Assembly (NCBI RefSeq): GCF_900446695.1
Contig: NZ_UAVP01000007.1
Span: forward strand, 248,001-312,000
Reading direction: 5' to 3'
DNA: 64,000 nucleotides
DNA from: Capnocytophaga sputigena
Lineage (GTDB): Bacteria > Bacteroidota > Bacteroidia > Flavobacteriales > Flavobacteriaceae
Of the stretch, positions 8,965 to 17,878 are shown piece after piece. The position numbers and the translations under genes were made by a program. The notes beneath the pieces are model-generated. The model worked only from the letters and a program-made list of their open reading frames with translations. It did no database searches and had not been told where the DNA came from. Position 1 is the stretch's first letter; every line of letters begins with the position of its first letter.

Positions 8965-9199
8965 ATCTATCACCAACGAAGCAGGCGATACCCATTTAGA
9001 AAAATACCCTTTCCCTGCTATTCGCTACAATGCTTTTAAAGCTCCTGCTCAGATATATGTAAAAGACAAAGAACGCATTAGCTTTGAATATGATGCTTTT
9101 GAGAGCAGAGCCGCGATGTACTACGGCAATACAGACCTTAAAAAACAAAAACGCCGTTATGTTAAACATTATAAGATGGTACTATGGAAAACCTTCTAA
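8965..9199 (+). pseudogene. Third RHS fragment (remnant)
   Basis: An open stretch without a start codon encodes ITNEAGDTHLEKYPFPAIRYNAF, then KERISFEYDAFESRAAMYYGN, ending in TAA 9197-9199. The YDAF...YYGN...KHY pattern matches the upstream part of the second RHS fragment (YNAFGERSHCYYGN, LKHY). It is an RHS repeat segment cut off from any tip, so a relic. Confidence 0.7.
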
Positions 9200-9244
9200 A
9201 TCCAATGAATATTTTTGGAATTATTTTTATGAAAATTATGGCAA

Positions 9245-9649
9245 ATGATGGACGTGCTTTATTATTATATTTATCTTTTTTATGTGAAGGTTATATCTGA
9301 TAATCAGCCTCATTCAAACACTATTTGGGCATTAGGTTTTCTTTTTTCTTTGATAATCAATTGTCCGCTTGATATGGGGTTGGCATATTTTTTCAGTTAT
9401 ACTTTAAGTATTTTTCAATTGATAAGTATAACAGCACTTCTAATGCTTTTGTTCTACTTTAAGTATTACAAAAGTGGTAGAGGAAAACAAATTGTTAAAA
9501 AAGAGAAACCTAAGTTTTTTGGTAGCAATACAGCTTCCATAATACTAACTATTTTATTCTTTTTGATAAGTATGTCATTCTTATTTCTTGGTCCGGATAT
9601 AGTAAGAGAAATATTAGAGATGAAAAAAGCTGCTACCTCACCTATGTAA
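9245..9649 (+). CDS. Small integral membrane protein, unknown function
   Basis: The 134-aa protein has about three to four hydrophobic segments: an N-terminal one, two around residues 27-70, and one near 95-115. A basic loop between them contains KSGRGKQIVKKEKPK. No family recognised. It lies just after the last RHS remnant and before the GH92 promoter. It could be a further orphan immunity protein (several are membrane proteins) or an unrelated small gene. Confidence 0.5.
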   Translation: MMDVLYYYIYLFYVKVISDNQPHSNTIWALGFLFSLIINCPLDMGLAYFFSYTLSIFQLISITALLMLLFYFKYYKSGRGKQIVKKEKPKFFGSNTASIILTILFFLISMSFLFLGPDIVREILEMKKAATSPM

Positions 9650-9730
9650 GTGATAAAACTTTAGCATTTAAACTCAATTCGATATAGCAAAAAGAGGGTA
9701 GATTTTTAAAAGCAAATACCGCAAAAAATC

Positions 9731-9758
9731 GTCATTCGTAACTCGTCATTCGTAATTA
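9731..9758. repeat. 7-nt degenerate tandem repeat (GTCATTC type)
   Basis: Four 7-nt units (GTCATTC, GTAACTC, GTCATTC, GTAATTA) end just before the -7 box of the GH92 gene. Confidence 0.75.
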
Positions 9759-9763
9759 TTTAT

Positions 9764-9771
9764 TATCTTTG
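9764..9771 (+). promoter_or_regulatory. -7 promoter box for the GH92 gene (TATCTTTG)
   Basis: TATCTTTG matches the Bacteroidota -7 consensus and lies 26 bp upstream of the ATG at 9798, giving a short leader. Confidence 0.6.
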
Positions 9772-9797
9772 CCCCAATTAAATTAATTATTATTACA

Positions 9798-12062
9798 ATG
9801 AAGTTAAAACATATCACCCTTTTAGCAGTGGCATCCTTAGTGCTTGCTGCCTGCAACAATCCCCAAAATCCTATACAAAAAGAAGCACAAACCCCTCAAA
9901 AACCGTTGATTAGCTATGTAGACCCATTCATCGGTACGGGCGGACACGGACATACTTACCCTGGGGCAACTACGCCTTTCGGTATGATACAAGTTAGCCC
10001 CGTGAATGGTCTTAGTCACTGGGATTGGTGCTCTGGTTACCACTATTCCGATAGCCTTATGGTAGGTTTTGGACATTTGAGCCTTAGTGGTACAGGGATA
10101 GGCGACCTAAACGACATCTTGCTAATGCCTACTACTAAAGAATATGATCTTAGCGTACTGAAATACGGTCGCAAAGAGCAATATCCTGTGAATGCCCAAG
10201 AGTTCCGCGATATGGTGCCTTACAAATCAAAGTACAGCCATAAGAACGAAAAAGCAGAACCTGGCTATTACCAAGTGTATTTAGAAGACCCCAAAGTGAA
10301 TGTAGAACTTACTGCAGCACAACGTTATGCTGTACATCGTTATACCTTTGAAAAAGGTGCAGAGCAATCAGTGATTCTGAACTTAGGATTTGCTATCAAT
10401 TGGGATAGCCCTACCAAAACTTCTTTTAGCAAATCGGATAAGAAGTTAGACGCTAATAACAACGACAATATTATCACAGGGTATCGTTATAGCACAGGAT
10501 GGGCTGAAAACCAAAAAGTGTTCTTCGCAATACAGTTTTCTAAACCTATAAAAAACATTACCTATCAAAAACACAAAGATGATGTTACCTCAGGGCAAAT
10601 CTTCTTTGATAATACCGATGAGAAGTTAGAGGTAAAAGTAGCCGTTTCGTCAGTAAGTGAAGAAAATGCTTTAGATAACTTGGAGTTATACAACGCTCCT
10701 AATTTTGATAAAACCAAATCATTAGCACAACAACAATGGGAAAAGACCCTCAGCAGTATAGTAGTAGAAACTCCTGTTGATTCTCTCAAAACAATTTTCT
10801 ATACTGCCCTCTATCACGCACAAGTAGCCCCTGTAACTTTCTCCGATAAGAATGGTCAATTCCGCTTGCAAAACGATGAGATTGCACAAGCCGAAGGTAC
10901 TGCTTATTCTACCCTTTCTCTGTGGGATACTTTCCGCGCCGAGCACCCACTGCTCACGCTTTTGCAACCCAAAGTAACCGCTGATATCATCAACTCAATG
11001 TTAGCCTACTATCAAGTGCACAAAGTGTTACCCGTTTGGACGCTCTACGGTAATGAAACCAATACAATGACCGGCTATCACTCGGTAGCAGTGATTGCCG
11101 AAGCCTATCTAAAAGGCGTACGTGGTTTTGATGCTGAAAAGGCTTACGAGGCAATGAAAACTACAATGATGCAAGATGATCGCGGACTCAAAGCGTACAA
11201 AAAATATGGTTACATTCCTTATAACGCAGGGGTAGACGAGTCGGTTACCATTACCCTTGAATACGCTTACGACGACTGGTGTGTAGCGCAAATGGCGAAA
11301 GCCTTAGGCAAAACCGAAGATGCTGATTTCTTTACCAAACGTTCTGAAGCCTATGCTCACTTATTCGATAAAGAAACGGGCTTTATGCGTGGTAAAAGTA
11401 CCAATGGCAAATGGCGCACACCTTTTGACCCTAAACGCTCCGACCACCGCGAAAATACTGACTATACCGAAGGTAATGCTTGGCAACACAGTTGGTTTGT
11501 GCCTCACAACGTACAAGGACTTATCAACTTATTTGGAGGCAATGAACCTTTTGTAACACACTTAGAAAAACTCTTTACCGAAAGTTCTGAAATCACTGGT
11601 GATAACACCTCTCCTGATATTTCAGGACTCATAGGGCAATATGCACACGGCAATGAGCCTAGCCACCATATTGCCTATATGTTCAACGTAGCAGGACAAC
11701 CTAAGAAAACCCAATATTGGGTAGATCGCATCTTGCAAACTCAGTACAACACTACCCCTAACGGACTTAGTGGCAATGAGGATTGCGGACAGATGTCGGC
11801 TTGGTACATTTGGAGTGCTATGGGCTTATACCCTATGAACCCAGCTTCTACCGAGTATCAATTTGGTCGTCCACTATTTGATAAAGTAACCATACACTTG
11901 CCTAACGGAAAAACGTTTACAATCATTGCTAAAAATGTCTCTAAGGACAATAAATATATCCAATCTGTAAAACTCAACGGCAAGGAATACTCTCAATGGC
12001 ATATTTCTCACCAAGACCTTCTAAAAGGCGGTGAATTAGTTTTTGAAATGACAAACAAATGA
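9798..12062 (+). CDS. GH92 family alpha-mannosidase-type lipoprotein
   Basis: The 754-aa protein has a lipoprotein signal peptide (LVLAACNNP, Cys19), so it is probably surface- or periplasm-anchored. It carries the GH92 start motif DPFIGTGGHGHTYPGATTPFG (about residues 43-63) and the late family motif GNEDCGQMSAWYIWSAMGLYPMNP. GH92 enzymes are calcium-dependent exo-acting alpha-mannosidases that trim mannose from host N-glycans. Length is normal for the family. rmlB overlaps its stop codon by four bases, so they share a transcript, although no metabolic link is obvious. Linkage specificity cannot be read from sequence. Confidence 0.9.
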   Translation: MKLKHITLLAVASLVLAACNNPQNPIQKEAQTPQKPLISYVDPFIGTGGHGHTYPGATTPFGMIQVSPVNGLSHWDWCSGYHYSDSLMVGFGHLSLSGTGIGDLNDILLMPTTKEYDLSVLKYGRKEQYPVNAQEFRDMVPYKSKYSHKNEKAEPGYYQVYLEDPKVNVELTAAQRYAVHRYTFEKGAEQSVILNLGFAINWDSPTKTSFSKSDKKLDANNNDNIITGYRYSTGWAENQKVFFAIQFSKPIKNITYQKHKDDVTSGQIFFDNTDEKLEVKVAVSSVSEENALDNLELYNAPNFDKTKSLAQQQWEKTLSSIVVETPVDSLKTIFYTALYHAQVAPVTFSDKNGQFRLQNDEIAQAEGTAYSTLSLWDTFRAEHPLLTLLQPKVTADIINSMLAYYQVHKVLPVWTLYGNETNTMTGYHSVAVIAEAYLKGVRGFDAEKAYEAMKTTMMQDDRGLKAYKKYGYIPYNAGVDESVTITLEYAYDDWCVAQMAKALGKTEDADFFTKRSEAYAHLFDKETGFMRGKSTNGKWRTPFDPKRSDHRENTDYTEGNAWQHSWFVPHNVQGLINLFGGNEPFVTHLEKLFTESSEITGDNTSPDISGLIGQYAHGNEPSHHIAYMFNVAGQPKKTQYWVDRILQTQYNTTPNGLSGNEDCGQMSAWYIWSAMGLYPMNPASTEYQFGRPLFDKVTIHLPNGKTFTIIAKNVSKDNKYIQSVKLNGKEYSQWHISHQDLLKGGELVFEMTNK

Positions 12063-13051
12063 AAAGAAACATCTTAATCACAGGAGGAGCTGGTTTTATA
12101 GGCTCTCACGTCGTAAGGCTATTTGTAAACAAATACCCTAACTATCACATTTTTAACTTAGACAAACTTACTTACGCTGGTAACTTAGAAAACGTTGCCG
12201 ATGTAGCCAATGCCCCTAACTACACCTTTATACAAGCGGATATTTGCGACTACGAGCGTATGAAAGCCCTCATCGCTGAACATCACATCGATGGAATCAT
12301 TCACCTCGCTGCCGAAAGTCACGTGGATAGAAGTATTGAAGACCCTTTTATCTTCGCGAAAACGAACGTGATGGGTACTTTGAGCCTCTTGCAAGCAGCT
12401 CGTGAAGCGTGGAAAGATAATATGCAGGGCAAACGCTTTTATCACGTTTCTACCGATGAGGTATATGGAGCTTTAGAAATGGATAATACCCTCTTTACAG
12501 AGCAAACTCCTTACGACCCTCAATCACCTTATTCGGCTTCTAAAGCCTCATCCGACCATTTTGTGAGAGCTTATCACAACACTTACAAATTGCCTGTAGT
12601 GATTTCAAACTGCTCTAACAACTATGGTTCTCACCAATACCCTGAAAAATTGATACCAGTGTGCATCTACAATATTGTGGATAATAAACCACTACCAATC
12701 TATGGCAAAGGTGAGAATATCCGCGATTGGCTTTTTGTGGAAGATCACGCTCGCGCTATCGATACCATTTTCCACCAAGGAAAAGATGGTGATACCTACA
12801 ATATTGGAGGCTTTAACGAATGGCGTAATATCGATTTGGTGAAGGTAATCATCAAAGAAGTAGATAAGCAATTAGGTCGCCCCGAAGGTACTTCCGAAAA
12901 ACTCATCACTTTCGTAACCGACCGTGCTGGTCACGACCTCCGTTACGCTATTGATGCTACTAAATTGAAAAATGAACTCGGTTGGGAACCTTCCTTGCAG
13001 TTTGAAGAAGGTATCCAAAAAACCGTAAAATGGTACCTTTCTAATAGATAA
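12059..13051 (+). CDS. rmlB: dTDP-glucose 4,6-dehydratase
   Basis: This 330-aa extended short-chain dehydrogenase converts dTDP-glucose to dTDP-4-keto-6-deoxyglucose, the second step to dTDP-rhamnose and related envelope sugars. Visible are the NAD-binding GGAGFIGSH loop (about residues 8-16), the STDEVYG motif and the YSASKAS catalytic Tyr-Lys pair. Its ATG overlaps the TGA of the GH92 gene (ATGA). RmlA, RmlC and RmlD are not in the window, so the pathway is completed elsewhere. A strong hairpin terminator follows. Confidence 0.9.
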   Translation: MKRNILITGGAGFIGSHVVRLFVNKYPNYHIFNLDKLTYAGNLENVADVANAPNYTFIQADICDYERMKALIAEHHIDGIIHLAAESHVDRSIEDPFIFAKTNVMGTLSLLQAAREAWKDNMQGKRFYHVSTDEVYGALEMDNTLFTEQTPYDPQSPYSASKASSDHFVRAYHNTYKLPVVISNCSNNYGSHQYPEKLIPVCIYNIVDNKPLPIYGKGENIRDWLFVEDHARAIDTIFHQGKDGDTYNIGGFNEWRNIDLVKVIIKEVDKQLGRPEGTSEKLITFVTDRAGHDLRYAIDATKLKNELGWEPSLQFEEGIQKTVKWYLSNR

Positions 13052-13070
13052 GAGGTAAGAAATAAGAGAT

Positions 13071-13110
13071 AAAAAAACAGAGGCTACTCATTAGTAACCT
13101 CTGTTTTTTT
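13071..13110 (+). terminator. Rho-independent terminator after rmlB
   Basis: A 12-bp stem with one mismatch (ACAGAGGCTACT / AGTAACCTCTGT) has a CATT loop and is flanked by A7 on the left and T7 on the right. It can also act on leftward transcripts. Confidence 0.8.
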
Positions 13111-13152
13111 ATTCGTCATTCGTCATTCGTCACTCGTCATTCGTCATTTGTT
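13111..13152. repeat. 7-nt tandem repeat (ATTCGTC), 6 units
   Basis: ATTCGTC occurs three times, then ACTCGTC, ATTCGTC and ATTTGTT in perfect 7-nt register. The tract lies between the terminator and the stop codon of ftsQ (minus strand), which it touches. Confidence 0.85.
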
Positions 13153-13853
13153 TATCGTCTACACACCACTTGGTTCATATATTTTAGATTTACGACGCTG
13201 TATTCGTTCAGTTTGTTAGTTTTTTCTAACTGTTTATAGAAGGCTTTGAGATTAGCTTTCTTAAGCGCTTCGTCTTCAAACTTGCCAAAAACAACTTTAA
13301 AAGTAGGCACACGCATCAAAAATTCGTATTCGCCATTAGGTTTTACCAATACTTCAGTGATATTCTCAGCCATCCATTGGTCGTTTTGTATAAACTGCAT
13401 CAGTGCGTAGGAGGCTTGCCAATACTGCTCGGTATTACCTCTAAGTACAGGCACTCGCGCCGAGTAAGAACTTGAGAGTGGCATCTTCTTTCCTTGGGTA
13501 TCCATATAGTACACTCCCGCTCCGTCGTACACACGAGCGATAGGTTCTCGCTGTTTAATTTTAGCATTTAGAGTGCCATCAATAGTGCAAAACACTTCCG
13601 ATTTCTCAATCATCACATTGTTGTCTAAGAGCTTTTCAATTTCATTTAGCCGAAGAAGCCCCATAGGGTGTTGTGCTTGAGGATCTTTGAAGATAGTGCG
13701 GCGTATAGCCTCATCGGTAACGTACATATTCTCATCCTGATGGTCTACCACCACCTCTTTCACTACACGCATCTTGTTGCGCCCCGATGCAAATATTTGT
13801 ATGCAAAAGGGCAAAAAGATGATTACAAGTATTTTTAGTATCTTTTTTATCAT
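13152..13853 (-). CDS. ftsQ: Cell division protein FtsQ-like
   Basis: The 233-aa protein has one N-terminal transmembrane anchor (about residues 4-22). A periplasmic part follows with a POTRA-like beta-rich segment (NEIEKLLDNNVMIEKSEVFCTIDGTLNAKIKQREPIARVY) and the C-terminal VVNLKYMNQVVCRR typical of Bacteroidota FtsQ. FtsQ connects early and late divisome proteins at the septum. It usually lies between murC and ftsA in the dcw cluster; here it is downstream of era, 37 kb from rsmH-ftsL-ftsI-murE, and probably in an operon with era. Confidence 0.8.
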   Translation of the reverse strand: MIKKILKILVIIFLPFCIQIFASGRNKMRVVKEVVVDHQDENMYVTDEAIRRTIFKDPQAQHPMGLLRLNEIEKLLDNNVMIEKSEVFCTIDGTLNAKIKQREPIARVYDGAGVYYMDTQGKKMPLSSSYSARVPVLRGNTEQYWQASYALMQFIQNDQWMAENITEVLVKPNGEYEFLMRVPTFKVVFGKFEDEALKKANLKAFYKQLEKTNKLNEYSVVNLKYMNQVVCRR

Positions 13854-13892
13854 AACATAATCGACAGATTAACAAATCGGCAAATCAATAAA

Positions 13893-14774
13893 TCAATTAG
13901 TATCGTAGCCAAAACGCCTCAATTGTCGCACATTGCTACGCCAGTCTTTATTTACTTTTACAAAGAGCTCTAAGTGTATTTGTTTGCCAAAAAACTTCTC
14001 TAAATCAGTGCGAGCTTCCACACCTACCCGTTTTAAGGCTTCTCCTTTATGCCCTATGATGATGCCCTTTTGGCTTTCGCGCTCTACCATTATCACCGAG
14101 CGAATGTGGATAATCGTCTCGCTATCGGCAAAACTTTCAGTCTCTACTTCTACTGAATAGGGGATTTCCTTCTTGTAGTGCAATAGAATTTTCTCACGTA
14201 TAATTTCATTTACAAAAAAACGCTCTGGTTTATCGGTGAGTTGGTCTTTAGGGAAGAACGCAGGCGACTCGGGCAAAAGTTCTATAATGCGGTTGAACAC
14301 TACCTCTGTCTGGAAGTTGCGCAAAGCCGAAATAGGAAAAATTTCGGCACGAGGCACTTTTTCCTTCCAATAAGCTACTTGTTCTTCCAATGTACTTTGG
14401 TCGGAAGTATCCACTTTGTTGATGAGCAACAACACAGGAACTTCCAGTTTATTGATGCGATTAAAAAAAACTTCATCTTTCAGTTCTTTTTCGCCTATTT
14501 CTACCATATAGATGAGAATGTCAGCATCTTCAAAAGCACTTTTCACAAAGTCCATCATCGAGGCTTGTAAGGCGTATGAGGGTTTGATAATCCCAGGAGT
14601 GTCCGAAAAAACTACCTGAAAATCATCACCACTTACGATCCCAAAAATGCGGTGTCGTGTAGTTTGTGCTTTAGAGGTGATAATAGAAAGTTTTTCGCCT
14701 ACAAAGGCGTTCATAAGGGTAGATTTCCCTACATTAGGGTTCCCTATAATATTTACAAATCCAGCTTTATGCAT
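13893..14774 (-). CDS. era: GTPase Era
   Basis: The 293-aa ribosome-assembly GTPase acts in 30S maturation near the 16S 3' end. G1 is GNPNVGKST (residues 12-20), G3 is DTPG and G4 is NKVD. The C-terminal KH domain has the RNA-binding loop GIIIGHKGEALKRVG. Length is normal. ftsQ follows after 39 bp of AT-rich repeat-like spacer, and a small secreted protein gene lies just upstream on the same strand. Confidence 0.95.
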   Translation of the reverse strand: MHKAGFVNIIGNPNVGKSTLMNAFVGEKLSIITSKAQTTRHRIFGIVSGDDFQVVFSDTPGIIKPSYALQASMMDFVKSAFEDADILIYMVEIGEKELKDEVFFNRINKLEVPVLLLINKVDTSDQSTLEEQVAYWKEKVPRAEIFPISALRNFQTEVVFNRIIELLPESPAFFPKDQLTDKPERFFVNEIIREKILLHYKKEIPYSVEVETESFADSETIIHIRSVIMVERESQKGIIIGHKGEALKRVGVEARTDLEKFFGKQIHLELFVKVNKDWRSNVRQLRRFGYDTN

Positions 14775-14776
14775 CT

Positions 14777-14804
14777 GTTAATTGTTAATTGTCAATTGTT
14801 AATT
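14777..14804. repeat. 7-nt tandem repeat (GTTAATT)
   Basis: GTTAATT, GTTAATT, GTCAATT, GTTAATT lie between era and the next minus-strand gene. The last codons and stop of that gene (at 14792) are inside the repeat. Confidence 0.8.
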
Positions 14805-15412
14805 GATTGTATCATTCCTTTCCCCCAATGTGGGTGATTAGGCGTTTTAGGAGTGAAATGGTTAAATTTTTCTAAGGCTATTTTAACTATAGGTGCTGCT
14901 TTTTCCTTGCCGCCACCTAATATTTTAGGTTTATAGTAAATTCCGATAGCACGAATCACATAAGGACGTGGGTTTTCGGTATTTGCCTTGATAGCTTTTT
15001 CAATGTATGCTTTACATATTTTTCCGTATTTAGCCCCGCGAAACATCGGGTTTACTTTCACTTTAGCACTGTTCAGATAGGCGTATAAAGCATTGATTTC
15101 CGATACATCGGCATCAGGTTGTTTTTCAGCTATCTTCAAATATTTCTCCGCCTGATTGCAATAACTATCGATCATATCTCCCTGCGACATATCAGCGAGG
15201 CGTATGTTCACATAAGCCGCATAGTAATTTGTAAGCCAATGTGAAGCCACTGAGGTAGCAAGAGTCTCAAAATCTTTAGCTAAAGTCTGTAATTCTTTAG
15301 TAGTATAGCTTTTGTCAAGGAGTTTTACTTTTTCAGTAAGTATAGCCTCCACATCCTGCCCCCAAACCACAGAACAAACTAATAGCAGAAAAAAAGTAAT
15401 ATATCTACTCAT
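14792..15412 (-). CDS. Secreted protein with TPR-like helical repeats, unknown function
   Basis: The 206-aa protein has a signal peptide (MSRYITFFLLLVCSVVWGQ), so it is predicted periplasmic. The rest is helical with TPR-like A/Y pattern (YYAAYVNIRLADM, CNQAEKYLKIAEKQPD, YIEKAIKANTENPRPYVIRAIGIYY). Such proteins mediate protein contacts; no partner can be named. The C-terminal residues SINN and the stop come from a 7-nt repeat, so the end may have been shaped by repeat expansion. Confidence 0.6.
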   Translation of the reverse strand: MSRYITFFLLLVCSVVWGQDVEAILTEKVKLLDKSYTTKELQTLAKDFETLATSVASHWLTNYYAAYVNIRLADMSQGDMIDSYCNQAEKYLKIAEKQPDADVSEINALYAYLNSAKVKVNPMFRGAKYGKICKAYIEKAIKANTENPRPYVIRAIGIYYKPKILGGGKEKAAPIVKIALEKFNHFTPKTPNHPHWGKGMIQSINN

Positions 15413-15434
15413 TCGTCATTCGTAATTTGTCATT
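15411..15434. repeat. 7-nt tandem repeat (ATTCGTC type)
   Basis: ATTCGTC, ATTCGTA, ATTTGTC, ATT fill the gap between two minus-strand genes and touch the stop codon at 15433. Confidence 0.75.
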
Positions 15435-16263
15435 ATCTCCTTCCTTTCGGTTTTTTAGCAGGTGCCGATGGGGTAGGAGAGGAGGTAGTTTTAGGAGTTT
15501 CTGCCTCTTCTTTCTTTTTCTCCTTTTTGTAAAGAGGAATCAGGTAGCTGAGTGTGTAGTTGAATCCTACGCCAAATCGGCTTCCTTCGTGTACCCTGCC
15601 AAAAGCAGGAATATAGTAGTTAGGGAAACCGCTGTTGTTCGTTTGTGCAACCAATAGCCCTACGCGCACACTTGCCCCTGCATAGAGGTTGCGCAAGAGT
15701 TCCGCTTTGATGCCTACAACTAATTCCAACCAATGTGCCGTGCGACCATCGTATTTTTTCAAAAAAGAGGGATCAGAACCTATGATATTTTCAGTCCAAT
15801 ATTGGTTATCCTTGTGAATTGTATAGGAAGTGAGGTCTTGTGAGAAGAGCGAAATACCATAGCGAGCCCCTGCGTAAATCATATTTTCCATACCATACCA
15901 ATTGCCATAGGTATTATAATCAAAACCCGCACGCAAAAACTGACCTTGGGTAGTATAAGTATAAAAATCCTCGTTTTTACTTCTCTTTTCGTGACCTAAT
16001 TCTGCTGCAAAATAGTAGTTGGTTGTCAAGCGGTAATCGCCTACCAACTCAAGTCCGTAGTAATCTTTATCAAAAAAAGGACGTACCAACTTACTCAAGT
16101 CGGCACCCACGCGCAACCCATACCGTTGTTTGTACACGGGGGCTTCTTGTTTTTCGGGTAAGGCGATGGTAGTTTGTGAAGTCGTACGGGTAGCTGTTTG
16201 TGCCTTTAAGCCTGCAACCCACAACATACTAATGATACAAATGTATATGAGCTCTTTTTTCAT
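15433..16263 (-). CDS. Outer-membrane beta-barrel-like protein (resembles DUF6048)
   Basis: The 276-aa protein has a signal peptide ending near GLKAQ and alternating aromatic beta strands (YGLRVGADLSKLV, YYGLELVGDYRL, YYFAAELGHEKR). Its tail is low-complexity basic Ser/Pro/Lys (KKEKKKEEAETPK...KKPKGRR). It resembles DUF6048 outer-membrane proteins of Bacteroidota, which lie next to a DUF6452 lipoprotein, as here: the upstream gene overlaps by about 35 bp. Function unknown. The disordered basic tail after the barrel is unusual. Confidence 0.65.
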   Translation of the reverse strand: MKKELIYICIISMLWVAGLKAQTATRTTSQTTIALPEKQEAPVYKQRYGLRVGADLSKLVRPFFDKDYYGLELVGDYRLTTNYYFAAELGHEKRSKNEDFYTYTTQGQFLRAGFDYNTYGNWYGMENMIYAGARYGISLFSQDLTSYTIHKDNQYWTENIIGSDPSFLKKYDGRTAHWLELVVGIKAELLRNLYAGASVRVGLLVAQTNNSGFPNYYIPAFGRVHEGSRFGVGFNYTLSYLIPLYKKEKKKEEAETPKTTSSPTPSAPAKKPKGRR

Positions 16264-16711
16264 TATCTACGGTAGTGTTCTTGATGTTCAGACCTTTCAG
16301 CCAAGAGTTGCTTGCATCTTGAATAGTAGCTGAAAGAGTGTTGTAAGTGATTTTTACCCCGCAAGCCTTGCTTACGAATGTTTGTTCGGGAGTATAAGTG
16401 AGTGTAAGAGTTGCTGTGCTGGTAGTTGTGCCCGAAACCACTGTTTGAAACAGATAAGTGGTAGGAGATTCCAAGCGCAAGGGCAAGGCAAGTGAATCTA
16501 AAGTAGTGTTGCTCACCAAAGGAGTCGTGTTACCCTCGCCATACACTGTAAGATTTGCTATGCTAAAAGGCGTACGAGTGTTGTTTTGGTTATAGAATCG
16601 CACCACCAAGCGAGGCGTATTTACGTTGTGGTCGCAAAGATCATCCGACTCACAGCTTATCAATGCTGAAAGTGAGAGAATTAAAAAGGATATGAAGATA
16701 GTTTTTTTCAT
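16229..16711 (-). CDS. Lipoprotein resembling DUF6452
   Basis: Starting at ATG 16711 the 160-aa product has a lipoprotein signal (LSALISCES, lipid Cys about 20). The mature part is beta-rich and includes CDHNVNTPRLVVRFYN and a late CGVKITYNT. A longer frame from 16747 is rejected because the -7 box lies inside it. It overlaps the following beta-barrel gene, matching the DUF6452/DUF6048 pairing seen across Bacteroidota. An envelope role is likely; the exact function is unknown. Confidence 0.65.
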   Translation of the reverse strand: MKKTIFISFLILSLSALISCESDDLCDHNVNTPRLVVRFYNQNNTRTPFSIANLTVYGEGNTTPLVSNTTLDSLALPLRLESPTTYLFQTVVSGTTTSTATLTLTYTPEQTFVSKACGVKITYNTLSATIQDASNSWLKGLNIKNTTVDNEKRAHIHLYH

Positions 16712-16731
16712 CAAAAAATATAAAGTTGGCG

Positions 16732-16739
16732 CAAAGATA
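16732..16739 (-). promoter_or_regulatory. -7 promoter box (TATCTTTG) for the lipoprotein/beta-barrel pair
   Basis: On the minus strand TATCTTTG lies 20 bp upstream of ATG 16711. It fixes the start at 16711 rather than 16747. Confidence 0.6.
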
Positions 16740-16783
16740 CAAAACAATTGATAATTAACAATTGCTTATAAACAATTATTTAC

Positions 16784-16791
16784 TATCTTTG
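16784..16791 (+). promoter_or_regulatory. -7 promoter box (TATCTTTG) for the ankyrin gene
   Basis: TATCTTTG stands 32 bp before ATG 16824, after an AT-rich stretch with AACAATT repeats. It is the first promoter of the immunity-like gene run. Confidence 0.6.
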
Positions 16792-16823
16792 TCCTTTCAA
16801 CTATTCAGTTTTAACTAATACAG

Positions 16824-17876
16824 ATGGCAAAGAAAAAGAAAACCCTCCCTGCTAATTTCTACGAACTGTTAGAAGCTAAAGATTTAGAAGCGCTTAAAGC
16901 CGTTTTCAACGAATGTGAATTGAATGCTTACGATCGCCGTTCATTCAAGAAACCTGCGCTTTCTTTTTATGAAATCCCCTTAAAGTTAATGGATTGGCTC
17001 ATCACTCAAGGCGCTGACATCAATGCGAGAGATGAATACGAGTGCACGCCGCTACACTATCACGCTCAGGTGAATAATGTAGAAAAAGTAGCACTTCTAT
17101 TAGAAAAAGGGGCTGATATAGAGGCGCAAGATAAATATAAGAACACTCCTTTACACTTTGCTGAGTATAATGCCGAAGCAGCCCAGCTACTCATTGAAAA
17201 AGGTGCTGATATCAAAGCAAAAGATAATATGGGGCATAATGTAATGGAGCGTATGCTTGCCAGATTAAGCAATGGTTATCTTGTAAAAGCTGCTAAAGCT
17301 GCTGAGGTATACCTCAAAGCAGGATTGAAGCCTAATAAATTTGCCAAAGAACAAGTTACTCATGTAGGCGAGGATTTTGAGTTTCACCGCAACAATTTCA
17401 ACCCAGAGTATTTGGAGGAAACCGATGCTGCGCTCCAAGAACTATACAAGCTCTTTGATGTGCCTCCTGTACCTCGCCATATACAACACGATGGCAAATC
17501 CGCTATTGTACTGGCAGGTGATACGTGGGAAAAGCGTTACGAGCAGGCGTGGACACTTTTGGTGCCCGGTAGTGGTAGCGCAACTACGGTACAAGGTGAG
17601 GTAGTACGTATTGCAGGTAGGGTGAATGATGAACTCCTGCGCAACGCTATGGGCAACTGGGATAAGGAATACCGCAAGATGCTCACTGCTATTAGCGGTT
17701 ACCTACAACAAGGTAATCCCCTCTCGGAGAGTGAACTCGCCGAAGTAGCTGATATTCAAAAACATATTTTGGATGATGACGGCTCTGGCACCCAACGCTT
17801 GTGCGAATTGGCGACCACTTGGGTAGTACAGAACCCAGAGCCTATTGCCTTAGGTAAAGTGAATTATAAGTGTTAG
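16824..17876 (+). CDS. Ankyrin-repeat protein
   Basis: The 350-aa cytosolic protein contains about three ankyrin repeats (about residues 52-150): ADINARDEYECTPLHYHA, GADIEAQDKYKNTPLHFAE and GADIKAKDNMGHNVMERM. The C-terminal 200 residues carry no motif I recognise and include an ITAISGYLQQ segment. Ankyrin repeats mediate protein binding. The gene opens a run of SMI1/KNR4 and DUF4272 genes, a combination found in bacterial polymorphic-toxin immunity loci, so an immunity or toxin-binding role is plausible but inferred. Confidence 0.75.
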   Translation: MAKKKKTLPANFYELLEAKDLEALKAVFNECELNAYDRRSFKKPALSFYEIPLKLMDWLITQGADINARDEYECTPLHYHAQVNNVEKVALLLEKGADIEAQDKYKNTPLHFAEYNAEAAQLLIEKGADIKAKDNMGHNVMERMLARLSNGYLVKAAKAAEVYLKAGLKPNKFAKEQVTHVGEDFEFHRNNFNPEYLEETDAALQELYKLFDVPPVPRHIQHDGKSAIVLAGDTWEKRYEQAWTLLVPGSGSATTVQGEVVRIAGRVNDELLRNAMGNWDKEYRKMLTAISGYLQQGNPLSESELAEVADIQKHILDDDGSGTQRLCELATTWVVQNPEPIALGKVNYKC

Positions 17877-17878
17877 GG

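Noticed and set aside
13111-13152. CRISPR-like repeat array
   Set aside because: Units are 7 nt with no spacers and several variants, so this is a short tandem repeat, not a CRISPR array. No cas genes are in the window.
16711-16747. Longer start for the DUF6452-like lipoprotein
   Set aside because: The -7 box TATCTTTG lies inside the extension, and the lipobox signal begins at ATG 16711.
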